A DNA stretch of 64,000 nt from a bacterium. Its GTDB lineage: Bacteria; Methylomirabilota; Methylomirabilia; Methylomirabilales; 2-02-FULL-66-22. Of the stretch, positions 54,924 through 64,000 are shown in pieces. The stretch's first letter is position 1; each line of letters opens with the position of its first letter. The DNA is taken from positions 1 to 64,000 of the forward strand of contig JAKPQH010000082.1 of the NCBI GenBank assembly GCA_029580855.1, read 5' to 3'. The notes under the pieces were generated by a model. The model did not search any database, was not told the origin of the DNA, and saw only the letters and a program-made list of their open reading frames with translations. The translations under genes and the position numbers were made by a program.

Positions 54924-55939
54924 TGGGATCGCCTGTGCGCTTGCTGGAGGTGAACAGCCTCAAGAAGTTCTTCCCGATTCGCCGCGGCGTCATGCAGCGG
55001 GTGGTCGGCCACGTCCGCGCCGTGGACGATGTGAGCTTCTTTGTGGAGAAGGGCGAGTGCCTCTCGCTCGTCGGCGAGAGCGGTTGTGGCAAGACGACGA
55101 CCTCGCGCTGCATCCTGCGGGCGATTTCCCCCACGGCAGGCGAGATTCTTTTCCGCCCCGAGGACGGATCGGTGGTGGACGTCGCGAAGCTCTCCAAGGG
55201 GGAGCTGCGGCCGCTCCGCCGCCAGATGCAGATGATCTTCCAGGACCCCTTCTCCTCCCTCAACCCCCGGCGCACACTCCTGGACATCGTGGCCGAACCG
55301 CTGGTGGCCAACAGCATCGGCTCCCGGCACGAGCAGATCGACCGCGTGGCGGAGCTGCTCAAGGTCGTGGGCCTGCGCCCCGAGTACATGCGCCGCTACC
55401 CGCACGCGTTCTCGGGCGGCCAACGCCAGCGCATCGGCATTGCCCGCGCCCTCGCGCTGAACCCCAGCCTGGTCGTGGCCGACGAGCCGGTCTCCGCCCT
55501 CGACGTGTCGGTACAGGCACAGATTCTGAACCTTCTGCTCCGCCTGCAGGAGCAGCTCGGTCTTACCTACCTCTTCGTGGCGCACGACCTTTCGGTGGTG
55601 AAGCACGTGAGCGACCGGGTGGCGGTCATGTACGTCGGCCGCATCGTCGAGATGGCCCCCACGGCGCCGCTCTTCGCCACCCCCAAGCACCCCTACACCG
55701 AGGCGCTGATGTCGGCCGTGCCCCAGCCCGACCCGCGGCTCCGCTCGCAGCGGATCGTCCTGGAGGGCGAGGTCGCCGATCCGGCCAATCCGCCGTCGGG
55801 CTGTTATTTCCACCCGCGCTGCCGCTACGCACACGACCGGTGCCGCGCCGAGACCCCCCCGCTTCGCGAACTCGAAGCCGGCCACTTCGTCAGCTGCCAT
55901 CGGGCGGCCGAGCTTACCCTGAAAGGCATCGCGCCGTGA
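54920..55939 (+). CDS. Oligopeptide-type ABC transporter ATP-binding protein (DppF-like)
   Basis: A 339-residue ATPase with Walker [10 protein letters not shown]-loop [10 protein letters not shown], signature FSGGQRQR, Walker [13 protein letters not shown] and a C-terminal Cys-containing oligo_HPY segment ([15 protein letters not shown]). It pairs with the DppD-like ATPase as a heterodimer. ATG at 54920 overlaps the upstream stop (ATGA), and its own stop overlaps the next gene's GTG. Confidence 0.94.
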   Translation: MMGSPVRLLEVNSLKKFFPIRRGVMQRVVGHVRAVDDVSFFVEKGECLSLVGESGCGKTTTSRCILRAISPTAGEILFRPEDGSVVDVAKLSKGELRPLRRQMQMIFQDPFSSLNPRRTLLDIVAEPLVANSIGSRHEQIDRVAELLKVVGLRPEYMRRYPHAFSGGQRQRIGIARALALNPSLVVADEPVSALDVSVQAQILNLLLRLQEQLGLTYLFVAHDLSVVKHVSDRVAVMYVGRIVEMAPTAPLFATPKHPYTEALMSAVPQPDPRLRSQRIVLEGEVADPANPPSGCYFHPRCRYAHDRCRAETPPLRELEAGHFVSCHRAAELTLKGIAP

Positions 55940-56280
55940 GCGGAAGTCGCCCGGTGTACTCCACCCACGGCGGACGCGTGCGCCAACCGGACGAGCGCCC
56001 GGGTGGGTCGGCGCGTCCGATGGCGGCGCCGGGCGTCCCGAACGACGGGACGATTCGCGTCCTCCGGGAGCGCGGCGGCCGGCACGGCAAGGTGGTGACC
56101 GTCATCCGCGGCCTGCCGCCGGGTGCGGCGCTCCTCGACCTGGCCGCGGACCTGAAGCGGCTGTGCGGGGCCGGCGGCACCGTCAAGGACGGCGCGGTGG
56201 AGATCCAGGGCGATCACCGCGAACACATTGCCGGACGCTTGCGAGCGAAGGGGTACGCCGTCAAGCTCGCGGGCGGATGA
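55936..56280 (+). CDS. SUI1/eIF1-like translation factor (YciH family)
   Basis: This 114-residue protein has a C-terminal SUI1 domain (about 38-112): [50 protein letters not shown] and an [14 protein letters not shown] end. The N-terminal 35 residues are disordered-looking. In bacteria YciH acts on the 30S subunit in initiation fidelity. The GTG at 55936 overlaps the DppF-like stop, so translation is coupled to the transporter ATPase, an unusual location for this family. Confidence 0.9.
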   Translation: MSGSRPVYSTHGGRVRQPDERPGGSARPMAAPGVPNDGTIRVLRERGGRHGKVVTVIRGLPPGAALLDLAADLKRLCGAGGTVKDGAVEIQGDHREHIAGRLRAKGYAVKLAGG

Positions 56281-56351
56281 AATCCCGGCGGCGGCTGCTT
56301 GTGTGACCCGGACCCAAGCGTGCCGCGCCGCGGTGTGACGAGGGGAGCACA

Positions 56352-57293
56352 GTGCTGATGCCTCCCGGCGATACCAAAACCCGGACCTGGACGTGGAGCC
56401 GAGCGCTCGGCGGAGTCGTCCCGCCGATGATTTCCCCCCTGAGCCTCACCGGCGAGGTGGACGCCAGCGCGCTCACGGCCACCGTCGGCCACATCTTGGA
56501 TGGTGAGTGCAGCGGCCTGTTTGTCCTGGGTGGATGCGGGGAAGGCGCGTGGCTGACCCGCGAGCAGCGGTCTGCCGTCATCCGCGGCGCGGCGCGGGCC
56601 GCGGGCGGGCGGGCGCCCGTCCTCGCGGGCGTCATGATGGCGGCCACCGGGCCGGCGGCCGAGGCGGCGCGGCGGGCGGCCGACGACGGCGTCGATGCTC
56701 TGGTGGTGGGGTCCCCGTACTACTTCAGCGTGGACGCAGGCTCGCAGCAACGGCACGTGGAGGCGATCCTCGCAGCCGTGTCGCTTCCGGTCCTACTCTA
56801 CAACATCCCGCAGGCGACGCACAACCCTCTGCGACCCGAGACCGTCGCGCACCTCGCCCAGGATCGGCGCGTGCTCGGAATCAAGGATTCGGCCGGAGAC
56901 TTCGAGGCCTTCCAGGGATTCCTCGCGGTCAAGAAGCGGCACCCCGATTTCCGCGTCCTCCAGGGCAACGAGCATCTCGCGGCGGCAAGCCTGCTCTTGG
57001 GAGGCGATGGGCTGGTGCCCGGCATGGCCAACTTCGCCCCGGCGCTTTTCGTCTCCCTCCACCGGGCCGCTGCGGTCGGTGATGCGGCGGCGTGCGCGCG
57101 GCTGCAGGAACAGATCACCGATCTCTGCGCGTTGCACACCCACGGTCACTGGCTACCCGCGCTCAAAGCCGCGTGCGCGATGCTCGGCCTCGGCAACGGC
57201 ACCCCTTCGCCGCCGCTCCTCCCGGCCTCCGCCGCGGAGCGCCAAGCCATAGCCGCCATCCTGACCCGGCACGGGTTCCATCCGACACTCTAG
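56352..57293 (+). CDS. Dihydrodipicolinate synthase/N-acetylneuraminate lyase family aldolase
   Basis: A 313-residue TIM-barrel class I aldolase with Schiff-base Lys178 in VLGIKDSAG and Tyr150 in LLYNIP. The usual GTTGE substrate loop reads GGCGEG, so it is unlikely to be biosynthetic DapA and more likely acts on another 2-oxo acid (such as a sugar acid or hydroxyproline-derived compound). The start is GTG 56352 or ATG 56358; GGGGAG is just upstream of both. It is the last gene of the ABC operon, 72 bases after the SUI1 gene. Confidence 0.9.
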   Translation: MLMPPGDTKTRTWTWSRALGGVVPPMISPLSLTGEVDASALTATVGHILDGECSGLFVLGGCGEGAWLTREQRSAVIRGAARAAGGRAPVLAGVMMAATGPAAEAARRAADDGVDALVVGSPYYFSVDAGSQQRHVEAILAAVSLPVLLYNIPQATHNPLRPETVAHLAQDRRVLGIKDSAGDFEAFQGFLAVKKRHPDFRVLQGNEHLAAASLLLGGDGLVPGMANFAPALFVSLHRAAAVGDAAACARLQEQITDLCALHTHGHWLPALKAACAMLGLGNGTPSPPLLPASAAERQAIAAILTRHGFHPTL

Positions 57294-57485
57294 CCCGTCC
57301 CGGCCCGGCACCCCCCGCGCACACCCCTCCTCGCCCGCACATGGGGGACGTCGGCGACTCCTCGTACCGGTCTTCGCCGGACGCCATCGAACACAGCCGA
57401 GCGGCGAGCCGGGGACCGGCCTGACGGGTCGTGGGCCGCCGGCACGGGTAAGGAGAATGCGTCAACAACGTCGGCCTGGCTCCCA

Positions 57486-58757
57486 CTACTTCAGGAGGTT
57501 CGGAATCCACATCACCAGCCCGGTCCAGTAGGTGATGACGGCGAGCGCGACAACGAGAACGCCGATCATCGGCACGAGGTCGCGCATCATCTCACGAATG
57601 CTCAGCTTGGCGATGGCGGAGGTGACGAAGAGGACCACCCCCACGGGCGGCGTGATCATGCCGATGGTGAGGTTCACCGCCAGGATGACCCCAAAGTGGA
57701 TGGGGTCCACGCCGACCGAGGTCGCCAGAGGCAGCAGCAGCGGCGTGAAAATGACCAGGGCGCTGATCGTGTCGATGAATGTCCCTACGAAAAGCAGGAT
57801 CAGGTTGATGATGAGCAGCATCATGAACCAGCCGGGCTCTATGGAGGCGATGGCGGCGGTGACCTGCTGCGGAATACCCTCCACGGTGAGCAGCCAGGAG
57901 AAGATGGACGCGGTCCCCAGGATGAACAGAATCTTGCCCGTCAGCAAACCGCAATCGTAGAGCAGGCGCTGGATGTCGCTCCAGGTCAATTCCTTGTACA
58001 CGAAGAGCCCCAGAACCAAGGCATAGGCCACCGCCACCACGCCGGACTCGGTGGGCGTGAAGACGCCGCTGATGATTCCCCCGATGATGATCACGGGCAT
58101 CAACATAGCCAGGATCGCGTTCGCGAAGCCTCGGAACACCTCCCGGAGGCCGGCGCGCGTTTCACGACCCACGTAGCCACGCTTTTTCCCGACATGGTAC
58201 GAGTACACCATCAGTCCGATCCCCATCAGGACGCCGGGGACGAATCCCCCCGCGAACAGCATGGCGATGGAGGTGTTGGTCATGGCCCCGTACAGCACCA
58301 TGGGGATACTCGGTGGGATGATGGGACCGATGGTGCCCGCCGCCGCGACCAGCGACGCGGTGAAGGGCGGGTGATACCGGTTGGCGATCATCGTCGGGAT
58401 GAGCAGGCCGCCGATCGCCGCGGCGTCGGCGATGGCGGAGCCGGAGACGGCGGCGAAGAACATGCAGGCCACCACGGCCACCATCGCCAAGCCGGACGTC
58501 AGGTGCCCCACCAACGCCTGGGCGAAGTCGACGAGGCGGCGCGAGATGCCGCCGTTGGACATGAGATCGCCGGCGAGGATGAAGAGCGGGACCGCCACCA
58601 AAGAGAACGTGTCCACGGCCGTCCAGAGGCGTTGCACGATCACCAGAAGCGGGACATCGGTGAGGAGCAAGCCGAGGAGCGAGGTCACGCCCAAACTGAA
58701 CGTGATCGGCATCCCCATCAGGAAGAAGAGGAAGAGGAGCGGGATCAGCCAGACCAT
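57486..58757 (-). CDS. dctM: TRAP transporter large permease (DctM-like)
   Basis: A 423-residue, about 12-helix protein with the DctM signatures: VPLFILAGDLMSNGGISRRLVDFA, GSAIADAAAIGGLLIPTM, GPIIPPSIPMVLYGAM and TPTESGVVAVAYALVLGL. It is the ion-coupled permease of a TRAP importer for C4-dicarboxylates, 2-oxo acids or similar. The ATG at 58757 shares a base with the DctQ stop (TGATG). The 591-codon frame upstream is not real. Confidence 0.94.
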   Translation of the reverse strand: MVWLIPLLFLFFLMGMPITFSLGVTSLLGLLLTDVPLLVIVQRLWTAVDTFSLVAVPLFILAGDLMSNGGISRRLVDFAQALVGHLTSGLAMVAVVACMFFAAVSGSAIADAAAIGGLLIPTMIANRYHPPFTASLVAAAGTIGPIIPPSIPMVLYGAMTNTSIAMLFAGGFVPGVLMGIGLMVYSYHVGKKRGYVGRETRAGLREVFRGFANAILAMLMPVIIIGGIISGVFTPTESGVVAVAYALVLGLFVYKELTWSDIQRLLYDCGLLTGKILFILGTASIFSWLLTVEGIPQQVTAAIASIEPGWFMMLLIINLILLFVGTFIDTISALVIFTPLLLPLATSVGVDPIHFGVILAVNLTIGMITPPVGVVLFVTSAIAKLSIREMMRDLVPMIGVLVVALAVITYWTGLVMWIPNLLK

Positions 58758-59221
58758 CAGCGGTTTGCCTTCGTGCGCCACTCGTCGACGGCGCCCAGGA
58801 TCAGATAGAAAAGCATCAGGCCACCACAACTCGGAATGATCAGATAGAGGTAGCGAAAGGGGATCTGCATCACCGGTGTGACCTGCACACCGGTTCGACG
58901 AACGAACTCGATCCCTTGCCACGTGACAAAAAACAGGAACCCGGCCACCAAGGCGGTCCCGATAAGCGTGATAGCCCGGGCAAGGCGGGGGGGCAGGACC
59001 ACCAAGAGGAAGTCGACGTTGAGGTGGGCCTTCTCTCGGACGGCAATCGTGGCCCCGAGGAAAATCGTGTACACGAAGGCGATGCGAGAGACCTCTTCGG
59101 TCCAAGGCAGGGGATACTTGAAGACGAACCGGATGAGCACCTGCAGAAACACGCTCACCGTGAAGAGGCCCACGAGGAACGTCAGCAGGAATCTCAGAAG
59201 TCGATCGAGCCGTCTGAGCAC
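58757..59221 (-). CDS. dctQ: TRAP transporter small permease (DctQ-like)
   Basis: A 154-residue protein with four transmembrane helices and the family motif PLPWTEEVSRIAFVYTIFLGATIAVREKAHL. It supports the large permease, whose gene overlaps its stop. The start is GTG at 59219-59221. It lies 67 bases downstream of the TRAP receptor gene. Confidence 0.93.
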   Translation of the reverse strand: MLRRLDRLLRFLLTFLVGLFTVSVFLQVLIRFVFKYPLPWTEEVSRIAFVYTIFLGATIAVREKAHLNVDFLLVVLPPRLARAITLIGTALVAGFLFFVTWQGIEFVRRTGVQVTPVMQIPFRYLYLIIPSCGGLMLFYLILGAVDEWRTKANR

Positions 59222-59288
59222 GGGCCACCTCCCGCTGTCCGCAGACCGGCGAGGACGGCACCTCCCCCGCCGGTCGGCGGCGCCCGCG

Positions 59289-60302
59289 CTACTTCGTATC
59301 GCGGATGCGCTTCACGAGATCCGGCGGGACCTGATCGGCGATCAGGTTGGGCACGTCTTTCGTCGCCTCGATGAACTTCGCTTTATCCACCCGGGTGATG
59401 TTCACACCTTGGCTCTTCAGAAAAGCGACCCCCTCGTCAACCTGCGCCGCCACGGCGTTGCGCTGCTCGGGCACAGAGGCCTTCACGGACTCGGCGATGA
59501 TCGTCTGCTGCTCGGGCTTCAGCGTGTCCCACCATTTCTTGCTGGCCATCACAGGCAGCGGGGTGTACGTGTGCTCCGTCAGGCCCACCTGCTTCTGCAC
59601 CTCGTAGAACTTCATGGAGACAATGGTGACGATGGGATTCTCCTGGCCGTCCACCACCCCTTGCTGAAGCGCGTTGTACAGCTCCCCAAACGGAATCGGC
59701 GTCGGGATCGCGCCCAGGGCCCGCATGAGTCCCAGCCAGACCTTTGCCTCTTGAACCCGCATCTTCAGCCCCTGGAGGTCAGCCGGCTCGCGAATGGGTT
59801 TGTTTTTGGTGGTCATGTTGCGAAAGCCCAGCTCCCACCAGCCCAGGGTGACGAATCCCTGCGCGCCCAGCTTTGCCTCGAGCTCCTTGCCGATCGGGCC
59901 GTCCAGGATTTTGTATGCGTGTTCCCTGTCCCGGAGGAGAAACGGCAGTCCGAATACCTGCAGCTCCGGAACCCAGGCCGGCAGCGCCCCTTCGCCGGCC
60001 ACGGAGGTCATGTGGATGGTGCCCAGACGCGTGCCCTCGGCGAGCTCGCGCTCGGAGCCGAGCTGGGCGCAACAGAAGACCTGCAACTTGATGGCGCCGC
60101 CAGAGCGCTTCTCCAGGATCGGCGTCAGCTTCTGGAGGCCGACGGCGTACGGATGCGTCTGGGAGCCGGAGTGCGCAAATTTGATCGTGAGCGGTTCCGC
60201 CGTCCCGGCCGTCGCGACCGGCTGCCCAGAGCCCGCCAGCACCAAGGATACCGTCAGAACCATCGTCGCAATCGTCGCCCACATGGCCGTCCTCCTCTTC
60301 AT
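59289..60302 (-). CDS. dctP: TRAP transporter substrate-binding protein (DctP-like)
   Basis: A 337-residue periplasmic receptor. Signal: MKRRTAMWATIATMVLTVSL. Mature body: LTIKFAHSGSQTHPYAVGL, the carboxylate-binding Arg region GLKMRVQEAK, and PIPFGELYNALQQGVVDGQENPI. The charged KRR start at 60302 suits a signal peptide, but an AGGAGG six bases before the internal ATG at 60284 would favour that start; I kept the longer form. It delivers a carboxylate to DctQM. Confidence 0.93.
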   Translation of the reverse strand: MKRRTAMWATIATMVLTVSLVLAGSGQPVATAGTAEPLTIKFAHSGSQTHPYAVGLQKLTPILEKRSGGAIKLQVFCCAQLGSERELAEGTRLGTIHMTSVAGEGALPAWVPELQVFGLPFLLRDREHAYKILDGPIGKELEAKLGAQGFVTLGWWELGFRNMTTKNKPIREPADLQGLKMRVQEAKVWLGLMRALGAIPTPIPFGELYNALQQGVVDGQENPIVTIVSMKFYEVQKQVGLTEHTYTPLPVMASKKWWDTLKPEQQTIIAESVKASVPEQRNAVAAQVDEGVAFLKSQGVNITRVDKAKFIEATKDVPNLIADQVPPDLVKRIRDTK

Positions 60303-60378
60303 GCATCGGAGCGTCCGACACACCCCCCATCCGACGGACCGGCTGCGGGACGCGTGATCGCCCCGCCGGAAACAGAAC

Positions 60379-60410
60379 GGCCCCTCAGGACCGGATGTCC
60401 CGAAGGGCCG
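60379..60410. terminator. Hairpin between the TRAP and CDF genes
   Basis: CGGCCCCTC and GAAGGGCCG pair with one mismatch around an inner GGAC-CGGAT-GTCC hairpin. On the minus strand it lies past the CDF gene's stop and before the TRAP receptor gene. A T-tract is absent, so this is a candidate terminator or attenuator only. Confidence 0.4.
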
Positions 60411-60532
60411 TGGCCGCGTGCGCTCCCGCACGGATTACCCGAAGGTCATGACGATACGTCCCCGCGCGCCCCATGGAACCCCTCGCTTGCGAGGCTTCGA
60501 CCCTGCTCAGGCTATCATTGTCCGACGGGGAG

Positions 60533-61543
60533 TCAAGACGAAAGTCGCTCCCGGCCGGCCTTGGCCGCAGCCGCCCCGGCGCAAACCGCCGCGCGGTCTT
60601 CCGGCGTCAGCCGACAACCCTCCAGGCACGCCGGTCGGCACGTGCCGTCGCAGGGCTCGATGTGAATCGTGACCGTGGCCCCGGGAAGATGGGCCTTGAT
60701 GTCCCGGGTAACGGCATCCGCCAGATGGTGCGCCCGCTCGACCGTCAGGTCCTTGTCCACGACCGCGTGGAACTCGATGAAGCGCGCGGCGCCGGCCTTT
60801 CGTGTGCGCAGGTGATGGAAGCCCCGCACGGTCGGGGCCAACCCGTTCAGACGCGCCCGGATCCATGCGATCTCGGCCGCGGGCAGGCTGGCATCCATGA
60901 GGTCTCGGCCGGACTGCTTCGTCAGCGTCCAGGCCGCGTGGATGATGAGCAGAGCCACGGCGATGGCCGCCAGAGGGTCCAGCCACAGGAGGTTCATCCC
61001 CGGCGCGAGTCGCTGCCCGAGCAGGATCAGGCCGAGCCCCACCATGACGCCCGCCGACGTGTAGACATCCGTCCGCAGATGCCAGGCGTCGGCCTGGAGT
61101 GCCACCGAATCCGTCTCCCGCCCGACCTTGAACAGCAGCGCAGAAACGGCGAGGTTTACCACCGACGAGACCAGCATGATGCCGACGCCCCAGCCGATGG
61201 CCTCGAGGGGTTCCGGGGTCAGCAGCTTGCGTACCGCCTCGTAAATGATCCATCCCGCCGCGACGAAGATGAGCAGCGCCTCGACGGTGCCGGAGATGTT
61301 TTCGACTTTCCCGTGTCCGAAGGGGTGTTCGGCATCCGCGACCTTGTTCGAGGTCTTGACCGCGAAGAGGGCGATGACCGCGGCCAAGAGATCCACGCCG
61401 GAGTGAATCGCCTCGGAGACGACCGACACGGAGCCGACGAGCGAGCCGATGATCAGCTTGCCGGTCATCAGCACCGTATTGGAGACGACCGAAAGCCACG
61501 CGACGGCATTCTTCCGTTGCTGCGCGTCCAATACGCCCTCCAC
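60533..61543 (-). CDS. Cation diffusion facilitator (CDF) family metal exporter
   Basis: A 336-residue protein with six transmembrane helices. Metal-site motifs are SEAIHSGVD on helix 2 and DAWHLRTD on helix 5; the C-terminal cytoplasmic domain has VRGFHHLRTRKAGAARFIEFHAVVD and a Cys-rich tail (CDGTCRPACLEGC). The His/Asp pair on each helix suggests Zn, Co, Fe or Mn export by proton antiport. The GTG start at 61541-61543 lacks a strong ribosome site. Confidence 0.92.
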   Translation of the reverse strand: MEGVLDAQQRKNAVAWLSVVSNTVLMTGKLIIGSLVGSVSVVSEAIHSGVDLLAAVIALFAVKTSNKVADAEHPFGHGKVENISGTVEALLIFVAAGWIIYEAVRKLLTPEPLEAIGWGVGIMLVSSVVNLAVSALLFKVGRETDSVALQADAWHLRTDVYTSAGVMVGLGLILLGQRLAPGMNLLWLDPLAAIAVALLIIHAAWTLTKQSGRDLMDASLPAAEIAWIRARLNGLAPTVRGFHHLRTRKAGAARFIEFHAVVDKDLTVERAHHLADAVTRDIKAHLPGATVTIHIEPCDGTCRPACLEGCRLTPEDRAAVCAGAAAAKAGRERLSS

Positions 61544-62170
61544 GCATGCACACGCCCCGCCAAGCGTCGCGACGCCCCGGGGAGACGCCCACAGACAACA
61601 ATCCCGCGGAACGATGTGTCCCGCGGGATCGCACTCCCGCTGCCTCGCCGCGCCGGCCCCGCCGCGCCCCGATCACGCCGGGGCCGCCTGATCTCGGGCC
61701 GATTCAGGGTATCCAAGTAGTGACGGTCTGTCAATTCCCGCGCGCCGCACGTCCGTGCGACAATCCGCCCCCGGGGCACCGGATCGGTCCCGGCGTTCGC
61801 GGGAAAACCGGCGCGGATCGAGCTCTCCCGCCGCCACGACGGTGCCGTCGGCAGGCGCGACCGCAATCCGGGAGAGGCGGACCCGGCTCGCGGCTCGCCC
61901 ATGAGGCATGGCCCCTTCACGTTGGCGCTCGCGATCCGGTCCCGGTCCTCGGGCGTCGGTGTGGCCACCGTGGGTCGGTTATGATTCGAACGATGCTCGC
62001 CGGCGCGTCGATGCGGCCCCCCTCCCGTTCCACGGGATCCGCCACGCCGCGCACCTGCGCGGATTTGGTGCCAGCGACGACCAAGGCCGTCGGGCGCCGA
62101 CCGAGGCGTTTATGTCGGCCCGACTGAGATCGCGGACAGCGACATCGGCCCCCCGCGGGCCGGTCTCGTG
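61544..62170. other. Long gap without a supported gene
   Basis: 627 bases. Open frames here give low-complexity Arg/Pro-rich products with no domain, so none is called. One clean hairpin lies at 61601-61629. The region contains the promoter of the CDF gene and the 3' end of the transketolase transcript. It may hide decayed sequence that I cannot recognise. Confidence 0.4.
61601..61629. terminator. Hairpin ATCCCGCGG...CCGCGGGAT upstream of the CDF gene
   Basis: A perfect 9-bp stem with an 11-base loop. On the minus strand it lies after the transketolase genes and 58 bases before the CDF start, followed by TGTTGTCTG, a weak T-rich tail. It may terminate the transketolase transcript. Confidence 0.5.
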
Positions 62171-63157
62171 CTACTTCGCGCGCTCCGCCTTTGTCTTCAG
62201 CGCCTCCTCCACGGCCCGGCGGACAAACGGCGGGGTGATCTCGCAGTCGGCTTTGACCTGCGCCGCGGTGCCGGAATTCCCGAAACGATCCTTGACTCCC
62301 ACCCGGCGGACGACGACCGGATACTGCTCTGCCGTGACCTCGGCCACAGCCCCGCCGAGCCCGCCCAGGATCGTGCCGTCCTCCACGGTGACGAGCGCCC
62401 CCGTCTCGCGCGCGGCCGCGACAACCGCGGTCTCGTCCAGGGGCTTGATCGTTTGCATGTCGAGCACGCGAACCGAAACGCCCGCCTGCGCCAGCTCCTC
62501 TGCCACCCGCAGGGCGTCCGCCACCAGGATGCCGGTCGCGAGGATCGTCACGTCCCGACCCTCGTGAATACAGATCGCCGTGCCGATCCGGTAGTCGAGA
62601 TCGGGCGTGTACAGCGTTGGGTAGACGTCGCCCGTGGACGGCAATCGAAGAATCACGGGCCCCGCGTACTCCGCGGCGGCGCATGTCGCCTTCTCGCAGG
62701 AAACGGCATCCGACGGAGACAGGATGGCGAGCTTGGGAATCGCCCGCAGGGCGGCGATGTCCTCGACGACTTGGTGGGACGGACCCAGACCGCCCCAGGT
62801 CACCCCGCAGTTGCACAGGACGATCTTGACATTGCGCTGGTCGTAGGCCACGTTTTGCCGGATCTGGTTGTAGGCGCGCCCCACGCCGAAGATGCCGTGG
62901 CAGTGTGTGAAGGGAATCAGCCCGGCTCCCGCCAATCCCGCCGCGCTGGTCACCAGATGACCCTCGGCGATCCCGACGTCCATGATCCGATCGGGGCATT
63001 CCTTTCCGAAGACCTCACCGACCTCGCCCGGCGGAAAATCGCCGTACGAGGAGACGATCCTCGGGTCTCGTCGCGCCAGGGCCACCAGGGCCCGGTTGTG
63101 TGCGGCGTACAGGCTCTCCGCGGTGTCCCGCTTCGCCCTGAGATGCGGCGTCTTCAC
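62171..63157 (-). CDS. Transketolase, C-terminal subunit
   Basis: A 328-residue protein with the pyrimidine-binding and C-terminal domains of split transketolases: DVGIAEGHLVTSAAGLAGAG contains the catalytic Glu of the pyrimidine domain, THCHGIF is in the active site, and VRVLDMQTIKPLD is in the C-terminal domain. With the N-terminal subunit it transfers two-carbon ketol units using thiamine diphosphate. GTG start at 63155-63157 with AAGGAGG upstream, 29 bases after the partner gene. Confidence 0.93.
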   Translation of the reverse strand: MKTPHLRAKRDTAESLYAAHNRALVALARRDPRIVSSYGDFPPGEVGEVFGKECPDRIMDVGIAEGHLVTSAAGLAGAGLIPFTHCHGIFGVGRAYNQIRQNVAYDQRNVKIVLCNCGVTWGGLGPSHQVVEDIAALRAIPKLAILSPSDAVSCEKATCAAAEYAGPVILRLPSTGDVYPTLYTPDLDYRIGTAICIHEGRDVTILATGILVADALRVAEELAQAGVSVRVLDMQTIKPLDETAVVAAARETGALVTVEDGTILGGLGGAVAEVTAEQYPVVVRRVGVKDRFGNSGTAAQVKADCEITPPFVRRAVEEALKTKAERAK

Positions 63158-63186
63158 GGTAGGACCCTCCTTCGCCTGCGGCAGGC

Positions 63187-64000
63187 TCAGTCTTTCAGGG
63201 CTTCCTGGCCGATCGTGATCATTTCATCCGTGATCTTGACGAAGTGGCAATTCGTATTCTCGTAGGCGGGAAGGCCCTTGCCCTTCACCGTTTGGGCGAT
63301 GATGGCCTGGGGCTTCCCCTCGACCGTCCCGGTCCAGTCGAGTGCCGCGACCACGTCGCTCATCCTGTTGCCGTCGATCTCCCGCACCTCCCAACCGAAG
63401 CTGCGGAATTTGTCGGCCAGCGAGAGCATGTTCATCTTCTTCTCGACCATCCCGGTGGACTGGAAATGGTTGTGATCGATGATCGCCGTCAGGTTGTCCA
63501 GTCGGTAGTGGGACGCGTTTGCCGCGGCCTCCCACACCTGCCCCTCGTTACACTCGCCGTCGCCCACGACGCAGTACACGCGAAACTTCGCCGCGTACCG
63601 GCGTACCGGCGCCGCCAGGTTCGCGTCGGTCGCGTGCACATACGCGCCCGCCGCCGAGCCCACGGCAAATGAGAGGCCGAGCCCCAGCGATCCGCCGCTG
63701 TAATCGATCCCGGGCGTGCGGGTGTTGACGTGCGTCTGGAGGCGCGCCCCAGGATGGCTGTACGTTTTCAGCTCCTCCCGGGGGAAATACCCCGCTTCCG
63801 CCAGGGCGGCGTAGACGATCTCGCAGGAGTGGCCTTTGGAAATGATCAGCCGGTCCCGCTCGGGCCAGCGGGGCTTCTGCGGATCGTGCCGCATCCGATA
63901 AAACAGCAAAGCGGTCACCACATCCGCCGACGAGAAGCTGCCTCCCAACCAGCCGACTCCCATCTCTTTCATGACGAACAGGGACTCCCGCCTTAGCTTC
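63187..64000 (-). CDS. Transketolase, N-terminal subunit (5' end beyond window)
   Basis: The ThDP-binding half of a split transketolase. It has GDGECNEGQVWEAA with the metal/ThDP motif (GDG...N), SKGHSCEIVYAALAE and GSLGLGLSFAVG. The frame stays open to the right edge; residues before the internal Met at 63972 (LRRESLFV) match the family, so the true start lies beyond 64000. It is followed by the C-terminal subunit gene. Confidence 0.93.
   Translation of the reverse strand, partial: KLRRESLFVMKEMGVGWLGGSFSSADVVTALLFYRMRHDPQKPRWPERDRLIISKGHSCEIVYAALAEAGYFPREELKTYSHPGARLQTHVNTRTPGIDYSGGSLGLGLSFAVGSAAGAYVHATDANLAAPVRRYAAKFRVYCVVGDGECNEGQVWEAAANASHYRLDNLTAIIDHNHFQSTGMVEKKMNMLSLADKFRSFGWEVREIDGNRMSDVVAALDWTGTVEGKPQAIIAQTVKGKGLPAYENTNCHFVKITDEMITIGQEALKD

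Noticed and set aside
61546..62127. A 193-codon plus-strand open frame in the CDF-transketolase gap
   Set aside because: Low-complexity Arg/Pro product without any motif or ribosome site.

Overview
This is a high-GC, gene-dense bacterial window. It carries about 48 recognisable protein-coding genes, many of them transporters for organic nitrogen and carboxylic acids. There is no rRNA, tRNA or CRISPR array. The gene mix (several ABC and TRAP importers, a molybdopterin oxidoreductase, short-chain dehydrogenases (SDRs), aldo-keto reductases) and the strong AGGAGG-type ribosome sites fit a soil or sediment heterotroph of the Methylomirabilota/Rokubacteria or deltaproteobacterial type. That placement is inference; no marker gene here fixes the taxon.

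Bases 1-20000 form one long minus-strand block with visibly lower GC than the rest. Reading with transcription (right to left) it holds a PAS/sigma-54 regulator, a small unknown protein, an IS3-type element with a broken transposase, an opine (octopine/nopaline) dehydrogenase, and the [2Fe-2S] and FAD/BFD subunits of an HcnAB/opine-oxidase-like enzyme. These are followed by a peptide/opine-type ABC importer without ATPases, a DadA/HcnC-like FAD oxidoreductase, a class III aminotransferase, a complete polyamine-type ABC importer, a nitrilase homologue with an altered catalytic residue, an EamA exporter and the start of a sodium:solute symporter. Together they look like an uptake and catabolic island for opines or related secondary amines: import, oxidative cleavage to amino acid and keto acid, transamination.

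Bases 20000-30150 hold an SDR, a metallo-beta-lactamase-fold hydrolase, a molybdopterin oxidoreductase, a histidine kinase/response regulator pair, an enolase-superfamily enzyme, QueF, a threonine dehydratase and a sugar-phosphate-isomerase-like TIM barrel. Bases 30150-39790 hold 8-bp-period repeat arrays around a putative metallopeptidase and a decayed tetratricopeptide (TPR) gene, then a thioredoxin-like/aldo-keto reductase fusion, a metacaspase, a large protein joining a clostripain-like domain to a CHAT protease, and a GuaA-like PP-loop protein.

Bases 39800-48900 hold a regulator remnant, an hsp20-lon operon, a predicted selenoprotein of the C_GCAxxG_C_C redox family read through an in-frame TGA with a SECIS-like hairpin, an aldo-keto reductase, an SDR and a rhomboid-family protease. 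Bases 49280-57300 are a five-gene oligopeptide-type ABC importer whose operon continues into a SUI1/YciH gene and a DapA-family aldolase. Bases 57480-64000 hold a TRAP transporter, a CDF metal exporter and a split transketolase.

The items most worth a second look are the selenoprotein, the opine island and the clustered caspase-fold genes.
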